Positions 1-7,687 of a DNA stretch of 26,947 nt are shown here, piece by piece (the stretch's first letter is position 1; each line of letters opens with the position of its first letter). The notes under the pieces are model-generated. The model did not search any database and was not told the origin of the DNA. It was given only the letters and a program-made list of their open reading frames with translations. Both the position numbers and the translations under genes were made by a program. Origin of the DNA: Fragilaria crotonensis. Lineage: Eukaryota > Bacillariophyta > Fragilariophyceae > Fragilariales > Fragilariaceae. The DNA lies in NCBI GenBank assembly GCA_022925895.1, contig JAKSYS010000764.1, positions 1 to 26,947 on the forward strand, written 5' to 3'.

Positions 1-567
1 CCTATGGAATTTGGTTCAGATTCTCTCCTGGGTCCGCGAGCCCTGTATTTTGTATTTCTTTCGATACGAGACGAAGGCGGAAGACATATGAACCTCGTCG
101 CAAGTCGCAACAGGCTCAACGCACGACTGTATGTATGTACTCTGCGTAGAATCTGATGCACTTCTGCAATGCGTTAGTCTACCGTTTCAAAAGGCCAACG
201 GACAGGAAGGCCGCACTGGCGAGAGGCGAGACCAGTCACCCAACACACAGTCAAACGAATTTGCATCCACGAAATGCTCTGCTAAACGCGACCACCTATA
301 TATGCTGTCGTCGACGTCGACTGAGAATCCTCAACTTCTACAAGAGTACGAGTACTACGAGTAGTTGAAAGGAAAAGGCACCAAGAACACTTTCTGTGGA
401 TTCATCAAGTGTAATCTATTTGAAGTTGCAGTTGAATGCCTCCAAGTTCGAGCAAACCTACCTCCCTTCAGCTCCTTGGTACCAGTAAATGTTCGACTTG
501 TCAATTACTTTAGTAATTGTCAAACCACGGTGACTACCGTATTAAGCCGCACGCCACCAAGTCGCCC
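1..567. other. intergenic / upstream region, no gene recognised
   Basis: Short open frames are present but none has recognisable composition or motifs. The frame of the downstream phosphotransferase is closed at once upstream by TAG and TAA at 511-516, so that gene does not extend into this stretch without an intron. Around 335-365 there is a run of GAGTACTACGAG-like words of the kind seen in other intergenic parts of the window. The region may hold the promoter and 5' UTR of the gene at 568. Confidence 0.5.
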
Positions 568-1362
568 ATGAACCGCGATGTCGCACAAGCAGGCAACCAC
601 AGAACTGCTACTAGCAAAAGCATTGATGCGCCAATGCCTTATCAAGTCCCCGTCGCACTCTATGTTCCCAACATCCTCTGTTACCTTCGAATCATCACTG
701 CTTTTTCAGGTCTATGGTTCAAGGATCACCAACCCTTTGTGGCACTTTTCATTTGGCTCACATCGGCAGCCCTCGATCTGCTCGATGGAATAATAGCACG
801 AACATTGAACCAAACTTCCAATTTGGGAATACTTCTTGATGTTTGTGCCGACAATGTTTTGCGCACGTGCCTTTGGATGGCTGCCATGGTACAGTATCCC
901 AATCAACCACTCCTTTTGTCAATATCATGTCTTGTCGTATCAACCGAATGGTTCACATTCATGTCGACCCAACTGCACTCGGCGCAACGAAAACAAGAAG
1001 AAAACTTTCAGACAATCAATACAAATTCACATTGGAAAATAGAACGACATCATGATCCATGGTGGGTACGAGCTGTCTTTCAGAGTGGCTTCCGAAATCC
1101 GTGCGGCACATGGACTATTTATGGTCTTTTTGCAACACCACTCTTCTTGTGGATGTCAGCCGGCAATGCCGTGGTTATTTCACAATACATTCCATTCTTT
1201 CGATTTTGGACGTTTGCAGCGTATTCCGGACGATTCTATGCGTTTGTTGTTGAATGCTACTTTTCTGTTTCGTATCTGGCACATGTCGTGGAGGGAGACA
1301 CCGTGCAACGAAATGAGCAACAACACCAACAACGATTTAAGGAAACGAATCATTCCAAATAA
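568..1362 (+). CDS. CDP-alcohol phosphatidyltransferase, phosphatidylinositol-synthase-like
   Basis: This integral membrane enzyme would transfer a phosphatidyl group from CDP-diacylglycerol to an alcohol, probably myo-inositol, in the ER. The full family signature D-x2-DG-x2-AR-x8-G-x3-D-x3-D is visible (DLLDGIIAR, then GILLD and D at about residues 70-92), with all catalytic aspartates present. Just upstream, VPNILCYLRI resembles the first helix of eukaryotic PI synthases, which is why I prefer inositol over choline or glycerol phosphate. Several hydrophobic segments follow. The length of 264 residues suits the family. The open frame extends back to a TTG at 517 but is closed by stops at 511-516, so I take the ATG at 568; a second ATG at 634 is also possible. 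There is no intron and no frame break. The gene is convergent with the next one, with about 300 nt between the stops. Confidence 0.85.
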   Translation: MNRDVAQAGNHRTATSKSIDAPMPYQVPVALYVPNILCYLRIITAFSGLWFKDHQPFVALFIWLTSAALDLLDGIIARTLNQTSNLGILLDVCADNVLRTCLWMAAMVQYPNQPLLLSISCLVVSTEWFTFMSTQLHSAQRKQEENFQTINTNSHWKIERHHDPWWVRAVFQSGFRNPCGTWTIYGLFATPLFLWMSAGNAVVISQYIPFFRFWTFAAYSGRFYAFVVECYFSVSYLAHVVEGDTVQRNEQQHQQRFKETNHSK

Positions 1363-1660
1363 AAGTAATCCCCTTACTCCTCCCCGTATTTGTGCAGCGA
1401 TATGATGTTCGGCCCTTGCTTTTGCAGTAATGGTACGTCGCTCAGTCGTAAATTCACAGAAATGCCAGACAGCAGGGTAGCAAGCAATGGTGCGATTCGA
1501 CAGACTGCCGAATTGCAAACTCGGACAAACCCTCATACATGGAGCCTGATAGAGTATAGCCCAGTTGGGATGCCGTGCATCGACGCCTGTACGACTGTTG
1601 TATTTCCATACAGGTACGTGCAGACGAGTGTCGTCAACGGATCTACGCATCCCGATTGGA

Positions 1661-2482
1661 TTATTTTCGTGGTGCTGATTCACCTCCTCCAATGTCATCG
1701 GATCGACCTTCACGAACGGTTTGCTGCTTTCGTGGTGGGTGGGGCAATCCCCGACTACTGATTTCCTGAGTAATGTCATGAATTTCATCCAACCGTCGGT
1801 GTATCTCTTGCAAATGATTGCGATTGGCATCCTTCAGAACACTGTAGAGCGTGCGCAGTCCAAGAGCTCCTCCCAACCGTGATTCCGACAGCTCATGAAG
1901 GACATCTAGAAAATTCACCTCCCCATCACGATTGCCATCCAAACCCATTTTACGACCAATCGCTTGTGCCAAGTGGGATGTGCAAAAGAAAAAGACCCAC
2001 AAACACGCAACCGATGTGACGGGATACAGAGCACACGCCGCCAGTGCCAAACCAATGGTCCCCAACAAGATCAGTACCAAGGCGGGACCAATGGTAAGAG
2101 TCAGAAGTGTGACAATGAGCATGAACGTTCGAGGTAACCACAAGAAACCGAGCCAGACAAGGATTCCGTACAAGACATTGCACAGAGTATTCACCAATGC
2201 AATCGTGGATTGTTCTTCTGGCAGTGTGCCAATGGTCATGAAGATGTAGAATTTGTACTTGGGACGTTTCACGATCTTGAATATTTCTTTCCCAATACGT
2301 TCGACAAGCCAGTGGACGTCGGGCAAGTCGTTGTCGTCACCATCGTCATCAACTCCACTATCAATGAATGTGCCATGAATTTTACTAGTCACCACCTTCC
2401 TTGGACCAGCATCAACTAAGTGCACAGAGCACAGACCAAGAAGTAGGAAAAAAGCGATAGCTGAGTCGATGGGGCGTAGCAT
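1661..2482 (-). CDS. secretory-pathway multi-pass membrane protein with an EF-hand-like loop
   Basis: The function is not recognised. The predicted protein has 273 residues. It begins with a hydrophobic leader (AIAFFLLLGLCSVHLVDAG, residues about 8-26) typical of a signal peptide. An acidic stretch rich in Asp follows (about 43-53), then three or four hydrophobic segments between about 80 and 185. After the membrane part comes DGNRDGEVNFLD, which fits the 12-residue EF-hand loop at positions 1, 3, 5, 6 (Gly), 9 and 12, although only one such loop is visible. The C-terminal tail is charged and possibly helical, and would lie on the opposite side of the membrane from the leader or in the cytosol, depending on the number of passes. 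The open frame extends to a GTG at 2506, but the ATG at 2482 places the signal peptide at the very N-terminus. The frame is intact, and the gene is divergent from the SRPBCC gene. Confidence 0.7.
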   Translation of the reverse strand: MLRPIDSAIAFFLLLGLCSVHLVDAGPRKVVTSKIHGTFIDSGVDDDGDDNDLPDVHWLVERIGKEIFKIVKRPKYKFYIFMTIGTLPEEQSTIALVNTLCNVLYGILVWLGFLWLPRTFMLIVTLLTLTIGPALVLILLGTIGLALAACALYPVTSVACLWVFFFCTSHLAQAIGRKMGLDGNRDGEVNFLDVLHELSESRLGGALGLRTLYSVLKDANRNHLQEIHRRLDEIHDITQEISSRGLPHPPRKQQTVREGRSDDIGGGESAPRK

Positions 2483-3198
2483 TGTTGCGTCCTCAGGTTG
2501 TGTCACGCAGCTTCGTTACGTTACGAATTGCCTTATGTGAGATTGGCGAAGCAGCGGTGTGTTCAAGCGATCGATGCGGCGTGCTTGTGCACACTGAATA
2601 TAATCGTTAATGCCAATTACGCACCATTTTGAATGTATTCATGGTCTGTTCCGAAGCTTGTCCACTGAATACTGAATAGGTCTGCAGGTTGCAACTTGAA
2701 CACAACATACAGTCGTGGGTAGTGGTGTAGTGGTACTTGTACGCGAAATAGAAGATTCGCCTTCGCACTATACCCCGTTCATACTGGTACTGTCGATGGC
2801 GTATTTTGTCCATTTCATGTTTCATATATACACTCAGGTATAAAATGACAAACGAAAGCATACCTTCATTGTATTAGACGAAGATATACTGAATTAATAT
2901 CACGTGAATACGTACAATATGAAATACAAGTCCAATTTGGCAAATACATAACGCGCACTTTACCAGCCATTCTGTGTTTGTATGGGAGCTTGAGGCAGAA
3001 ATTTGGATCCGTTCGTGCTCCTGGTGAGGCTCGGCGCGTGTTTGTGGGATTGTGTTCGTATCTTACACTTCTCGCCAAGATCCTATCCGAACTTATCCAC
3101 ACAATTTGCTCGTATTTCCAGCAATATCCAATTAAAAGCTCTCGAATTGAGCACGTGACACAACAACAAATCCCGAACACGCAAATCAAACAATAACC
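2483..3198. other. divergent intergenic region, presumed two-way promoter
   Basis: This stretch separates the minus-strand membrane protein from the plus-strand SRPBCC gene. It is relatively AT-rich. The small open frames on the minus strand (2607-2861, 2866-3219) have no recognisable motif or codon pattern. No RNA gene was recognised. It probably holds both promoters. Confidence 0.45.
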
Positions 3199-3818
3199 AT
3201 GTCCCTCCGTGCTTCTCACGTCATGTCAACTGTGCCAACATCTTGCATTCAGGTTGAATCAACCGTGTTGCCAGTCTCGATCGATACGGTCTGGCCTAAA
3301 TTTCGTGCCCTCCAGTTTGATGTGGTTGCCCCAACCTATGTTACTGCGACCAAGGTCGACGGTGAAGGTGTTGGATCCATTGTCACGGTGACCTATACGG
3401 ATGGAACAGTTTGGGAACTTCGTATAACTGAAATTTCAAGTTGCGTCGTTTTATGTGCGCGCTTGAGGAGAATGGTCCATTTTGCTCCCAATGAAACCTT
3501 TGTGTGCAGGACGACATTTGTATGTGTGTGATATGATGAACAAGATACTTGTGACGATATCTCACACATATATTCTTGTTACACACGTCACAGGATCGCA
3601 ACTACACAATTGCATACGAAGTCTTGTCATCCACTCCTCCATGGGCTACACGGCTGCCGAGGGAGAAATGGATTTTCGCAAGGTGACAGATGGTGATGCC
3701 ACCTTCTTGACTTGGACGACTGTTTTCCAATGATGCTGACTTGCAAGTCGTGCAGGATCAAAAGTACAAGAAGATTGAATTCTTTGCGGATTTCAAAGCG
3801 ACTCTCGCGGCTGAATAA
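3199..3818 (+). CDS. SRPBCC (START / Bet v 1 / polyketide-cyclase-like) protein, frame broken twice
   Basis: The protein would be a small hydrophobic-ligand-binding fold; the ligand is unknown. The first exon shows the SRPBCC opening (STVLPVSIDTVWPKFR, then DGTVWELRITEIS). A canonical intron with GTATGT donor and CACAG acceptor at 3520-3593 joins in phase to DRNYTIAYEVLSSTPP. The family pattern continues as GYTAAEGEMDFRKVTDGDATF, but in the frame one base off (3641-3728). It then returns to the original frame for NDADLQVVQDQKYKKIEFF, ending at the TAA at 3816-3818. Two compensating one-base indels, near 3635-3640 and 3725-3730, therefore break an otherwise good gene, either as sequencing error or as decay. 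Residues encoded at 3439-3519 interrupt the strand where relatives pass directly from EIS to the next strand, so this may be a retained second intron or an insertion. The start is the ATG at 3199, preceded by AACC; an ATG at 3223 is an alternative. Confidence 0.65.
3520..3593 (+). other. spliceosomal intron of the SRPBCC gene
   Basis: The 74-nt interval starts GTATGTGTG and ends GTCACAG. Removing it joins exon 1 (ending at the codon TTT) in phase 0 to DRNYTIAYEV, which continues the family pattern. Reading through instead gives a stop almost at once. Confidence 0.7.
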
Positions 3819-4206
3819 TTTGGAAGCTGGGAGGTGAATGGCTTTTTCATTAGATTCCTTCGGCACGACCATTAGATTATTATTATCAATACATTTGGAG
3901 TGAACCTTTGTGCTTGAAATCTTTGCTCTGCTATTTATTGTAAAGAATTAAAAATGCAGAAACTCTCTATCATTGTCCGGATTATCATACGCCTGTTCCT
4001 CGTTCTCACACCGTGTTTCGCTATTTGCCGATTAAGTGCAGCGGGGAACTGTCATTTGTCATTTTCAGCACAGTGAAATTGTTACTGTACTGGTACTACG
4101 AGTCATGATTGTTTATCATACCGTAAATTACCTCAATTGAAAAGATGTCGAAAGGCCGCACACTCAGTGCCTGCGTGCGTTGTGGATGGATAACACCCAC
4201 ATGAAC

Positions 4207-4234
4207 CGTCGGAGCCGAACACGAAGATCCGACG
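4207..4234 (+). promoter_or_regulatory. conserved leader hairpin, copy 1
   Basis: An exact 7-bp stem, CGTCGGA pairing with TCCGACG, encloses a 14-nt loop. It lies about 190 nt upstream of the first exon. The same stem is present in all three copies while loop bases vary. A role in the 5' UTR or as a DNA-binding palindrome is inference. Confidence 0.5.
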
Positions 4235-4425
4235 ATAGATACCCAGCGATGGAGGTCCTGACGGGTCGACAGGCCCGGTCGTCCGTTCAGCACAACAGAC
4301 GTCAAGGGTTTGAAGGACACGCTGCAGTTGCTCAGCTGTGCGTCCTTTCATTTCTATTCGACCATTGATGTTGACCTTTGATATTGACATTACTTTAAAA
4401 ACGGTGATTTTTGCTTCCTTTCGCC

Positions 4426-5193
4426 ATGAATTCCAGCTCGGCGTCCGTGTCCTCGAGTGCAAGCACAGTTAGAGTCTCCAATCGAGACTTGACCATGACG
4501 ACGACGTCAACCGATGTAAAGTGTTTTCATGTTTAGTACTTGACCGTTTCTTTCTTCCCTTGTCCGCGTTTCCCACTGAATTCTATCGATAATTGGAAAT
4601 GTTCTTGCATCATGGAATCGAAACACACAATTTTCATCTGTGCCTACGGCTTTATCGAAAACAGACAACCATCGCCATGAACGAAATGAATGTACCAGAA
4701 GTTGTACTTGACACCAGAAGGTTCAATTGTCAACGAGAATGTATCGGCCCTCAATTCGCAGGACTCCACTGCGTTGTCCACCGTCGAATCAACGAATAGT
4801 AGTTCTCTTCGTGTTTATCGTGTCGATGGCGCTGACGGAGCACGTGTCGTTATTGAGGGTGCAGACGGCGCTGTGACGGAGATGGCATGGATAGCATTGA
4901 TGGCGATGATGGCGTTCTTGGCATTGATGGCGTTGGTGAAGTTCACTGCGTTGGTGGAGTTCATGGTGCCGTTAGTGGCATGGACGGCGTTGGTGGCGCT
5001 CTTTGTGCTGAGTTTGTTGATTGGAACAATTGGGGCGATGGCAGCGATTGTGACGATTGTGATGATTGCAGCGATATGGGCAATTACAGCGATTGCAGCG
5101 ATTGTGACGATTGTGACGATCGTGACGATTGTGACGATTGTGCCGATTGTGCCGATTGTGCCGATTGTTGCGATTGTGCTGTGCGTCCGGTAA
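4426..5193 (+). CDS. dual-frame repeat family protein, copy 1
   Basis: Not recognised. Exon 1 (4426-4515) encodes a Ser/Thr-rich 30-residue N-terminus (MNSSSASVSSSASTV...). The intron 4516-4664 has a GTAAAG donor and ends ...AAAACAG. Exon 2 (4665-5193) starts TTIAMNEMNVP and then loses frame near 4690-4710, where the neighbouring frame carries the better reading LTPEGSIVNENVSALNS. It continues as RVYRVDGADGARVVIEGADG and then enters a repetitive part. In the continuous frame that part is very hydrophobic (Met/Ala/Leu/Ile/Val) to a TAA at 5191-5193. In the -1 frame it is Gly/Asp-rich (IDGDDGVLGIDGVG) and ends in a long Asp/Cys-rich tail (DDCDDC, ADCADC) to a TAA at 5202-5204. Which frame is translated is unresolved. 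The exon 2 break suggests that copy 1 is damaged or that the sequence has an indel here. Confidence 0.45.
5044..5180 (+). repeat. 9-bp minisatellite, Asp-Cys coding in the -1 frame
   Basis: Tandem, slightly diverged units of GATTGTGAC and GATTGTGCC fill this stretch. One frame gives DCD/DCA triplets, another gives an Ile-Val-Thr run, and the complement gives an HNRHNR run. Copies 2 and 3 have much shorter versions at the equivalent place. Confidence 0.8.
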
Positions 5194-5530
5194 TGGCACC
5201 GTAATGTTGCGGGGATTCACACTGTCAGCAGGCATGGGTTGGGCGACGAAAAATGCTTTGGTCAAGGCGTCAATAGGCTTCATCTATTTGTAATTTAGGA
5301 ATGCAGTTGAATATTTTGTCTGGTGTCATACAATGTAGCAACAATGTAATTACTACGTCGAGAAAGACAAGAAGACGTCCGAGATTCGGTAGAACGTTCT
5401 TGATTTCAAACGAATCCATTACATTGACTTGCCGTCCCGATACCGATTCCAAAAAAGTACGCGAAACATATTTACAATCCAGCAACAATGTGGATTAAAT
5501 AGCACTGCAGCTGTGATGAGGATGTTTCCC

Positions 5531-6084
5531 CTGCTGCTACAAAGCACTTGCTATTTTGCTCCTTTGTCCCCACCTGCCCCTAATCAATTCATCCGCCCCT
5601 GATGCCAGCAACATGAAACAAATCGACCTCTAGCTATAGCTTAGTAGAGAAGTGGATCGGCTATAAACATAAAGATGCAGCTAAAGATGCTATGAAGACT
5701 TGATTACAGCACTCCGTACATACTACCAGTACCGGCAATATCATACACAGTACCATCAAGAGGAAATTTTGTGAATGGATACATTGATACGGTGTGGAAA
5801 AATATAGTGGCGTGCTCCTGGCCTGCATCCAAGCGAAATCTGTCGTCATCGCGGTCCGTTGGAATGCTGGACAAGTCGAGACCTGCTGCGCGAAAGCCCG
5901 TACGCCGAAACACGGATGATTGGTGAGCTGATGCATGCACGGCAAGAATGTGGCCGATTCTTCTGACAACGTGTGATCGTACAATTCAACGAGACATCAC
6001 TGTTACGCCGTAAGAGTTGGCAACAGTCAACGAAACATAGCGTCGATTGTTATTATATTGTTCCAATCCGAAACGTGAGATATC
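5531..6084. other. region without a secure gene; unassigned minus-strand fragment
   Basis: The minus strand carries an open frame of about 80-90 codons (5704-5970) with protein-like composition (FRAAGLDLSSIPTDRDDDRF, then DGTVYDIAGTGSMYGVL and a stop). The preceding segment reads better in another frame (VELYDHTLSEESATFL). It could be the 3' end of a broken gene, but I do not recognise the family and no start or splice site is convincing. The remaining sequence is featureless. Confidence 0.3.
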
Positions 6085-6960
6085 ATGTCCACCTACTATG
6101 ATGTTCTTGAGTGGATCCATCGGCCGATGCCAAGACAATTCGACAAGCCTATCTCAAGCTGTCCCTAAAGTACCATCCGGACAAGAATCCGAATGACAAG
6201 GAGGCTGCAAAAGCCAAATTTTGTGCCATTGGACAAGCGTATGAAGTTCTGAGCAATCCTACAGAAGCGTTCCAACTACGATCGTGAATTGAGACGAGGT
6301 TCGTTCCGTCCTTCCAATCAGCAGAACCAATACCACCAGGAATACAATACAACATCATCATTTTCATCGACAGCATCGTATGAATCCTACCAAGATGCCT
6401 TTGATGCGACAGTCGCCAGCATGTCAGAAGAAGAATTGGCTGCCGCTATTGGTGCCATTAGTGTTGTTGCGGGCATTGTTGGGAGTATCGTTGGAAGTCG
6501 ACTCCTTGGTGGCGGTGGTGGTGGTGGTTCCACATCCAGAAGTGCTGCCAGTAGTTTTTCACTTCGGCAGGATCAGTTGTCGGAAGCATGGTGGCATCTC
6601 ACGCAGCAGCGGAAGCGGCCAGGACTTTGCACAATCAGGCAATTGAAAAATTGCCTACAAGGAAGAAGTTCGGAGGTCTGTGGCTCGGAGAACCCGTCCT
6701 CGCCCGGCCAAGGTCAGGTGGAAGAGACGTTTCAACGCCATGGGTTCCGCGGTAAATTTGCTACTGGTAGTAGTAGTACTTCGTCGTCGACGATGAATCA
6801 GATTCCTCGTCAATACCAACATCCCAACGTCCAGCTTGGCAAAACAAATTCCATTCGGCTGTGGATGCTGCCGAGGCAGCAGCCGCAACCGCTGCGGCAA
6901 GCAAATGGCTGACACGTTTCTTCAAAGGCTGCTCAAGAAATGAAGAAAGGCGCCAGATAA
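6085..6960 (+). CDS. DnaJ (J-domain, Hsp40) protein, broken by several one-base indels
   Basis: The product would be a co-chaperone that stimulates Hsp70 ATPase. MSTYYDVL starts the J domain; after one base is lost near 6109 the frame continues [20 protein letters not shown], then the diagnostic HPD (in [11 protein letters not shown]), then [14 protein letters not shown]. An extra base near 6267 shifts the frame before [11 protein letters not shown]. The middle is Ser/Gln-rich, followed by a hydrophobic [20 protein letters not shown], a Gly run, and an Ala-rich helix ([14 protein letters not shown]) in yet another frame. There are at least four breaks. I place the end at the TAA at 6958-6960, after a Lys-rich QEMKKGAR; another frame stays open to about 7027. 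The well-kept residues and single-base nature of the breaks leave sequencing error as possible as pseudogenisation. The last codons lie inside a segment that is repeated at 20048. Confidence 0.65.
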
Positions 6961-7310
6961 TAGGAACCTTCGATTATAGTTACGTTGGAAACTCAATGCG
7001 ACTTTGTGTTGGGGAAGATAGGTTTTGAAGTGCAATTGGAGTGGGTGACAACGTTTTCCGGCATCTGGGATCTCACTATACGAGATCGCTGAAGTTGTAA
7101 GTGAAAGTAGAGGTCTTGATATTTCGGTCATTTTAGGCTCATGATGACACTCTAGAAGCTATCGTCTAGCTGACGGCCTCTCCGTCACATTGCGAAGAAC
7201 CCGAGCGTATATGAATCCTTCAAAATTGGAGGGCAGTCGGAGGTGCTTCTGGTGGGTCTAAACGCAATTTGTTTCCCATGTGTGGCTTTCCGGACCATTC
7301 CTCTGGTACT
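6934..7310 (+). repeat. DnaJ 3'-end segment, left part of a duplicated unit
   Basis: This is near-identical to 20048-20425. Differences are mostly one- to three-base indels (for example GTTGTAAG against GTTGTTGTAAG). It is interrupted on the right by the copia element; the rest of the unit resumes at 12657. Confidence 0.9.
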
Positions 7311-7316
7311 TGTACC

Positions 7317-7687
7317 TGTTAAATATTCCTTGATACCGTATAATATTATTCAGTACGACGTTACTACCGTAGTGAATTTCGTTTATCAGTATTGTGCTTA
7401 TAGTGTTACTCTAATAATGCTGGGTTCCATTCCCAGCAATTGCACTTGCATTCCCATTCACAACATACTTGTGAATCCCATTAGCAGCAACAATAGACTC
7501 TTTAGTCCTCCTGGACTCTTTAGCCTTCTTTGTTCTGATCTTGGCTTGGACAACAGTCCAACCATCAGTACTGTCGCGATCACCGGAACAGATACTAGAT
7601 ACTGGACTACCGTTGTTGTCCGAGTACTGTTCACATGACACAGTATTACTGGACACATCGTGAGCAGTAGTACAGTAGATCTTGACA
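7317..7687 (-). repeat. copia LTR (3' LTR relative to coding)
   Basis: The 371-bp copy starts TG and ends CA. It aligns with the LTR at 12285 with no substitution that I can see and two indels. The pol reading frame runs into it. Confidence 0.93.

Larger units (their letters stand above)
3931..5530 (+). repeat. segmental repeat, copy 1 of the three-copy gene unit
   Basis: This segment is homologous to about 13045-14603 and 18371-20050. Shared landmarks are a TATTGTA(TA)TAAAGAATTAAA start (also in copy 3), the words GTGCAGCGGGGAACTGTCATTT, a leader hairpin, a small Ser-rich exon, the minisatellite exon, and a 3' block from GGGATTCACACTGTCAGC to GCACTGCAGCTGTGATGAGG. Copies 2 and 3 resemble each other more than either resembles copy 1. 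Spacing and gene content between the copies differ, so this is an old local duplication that was later invaded by transposons. Confidence 0.85.

Noticed and set aside
517-567. Upstream TTG/GTG starts for the genes at 568, 2482, 21751 and 22437
   Set aside because: Nuclear genes of this type start at ATG; each extension begins at a non-ATG codon, and I checked in-frame stops just upstream for the genes at 568 and 21751.
1180-1830. 216-codon minus-strand frame between the two convergent genes
   Set aside because: It overlaps both real genes, starts inside one and has no recognisable motif; a shadow of the flanking coding regions.
4133-4462. Minus-strand frame of 109 codons over the leader of copy 1
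   Set aside because: The frame is not kept in copies 2 and 3, although the DNA is conserved, so the conservation is not for this protein.
4887-5204. True collagen in family copy 1
   Set aside because: Gly recurs, but not in strict G-x-y triplets, and there is no proline or lysine pattern; only a loose resemblance.
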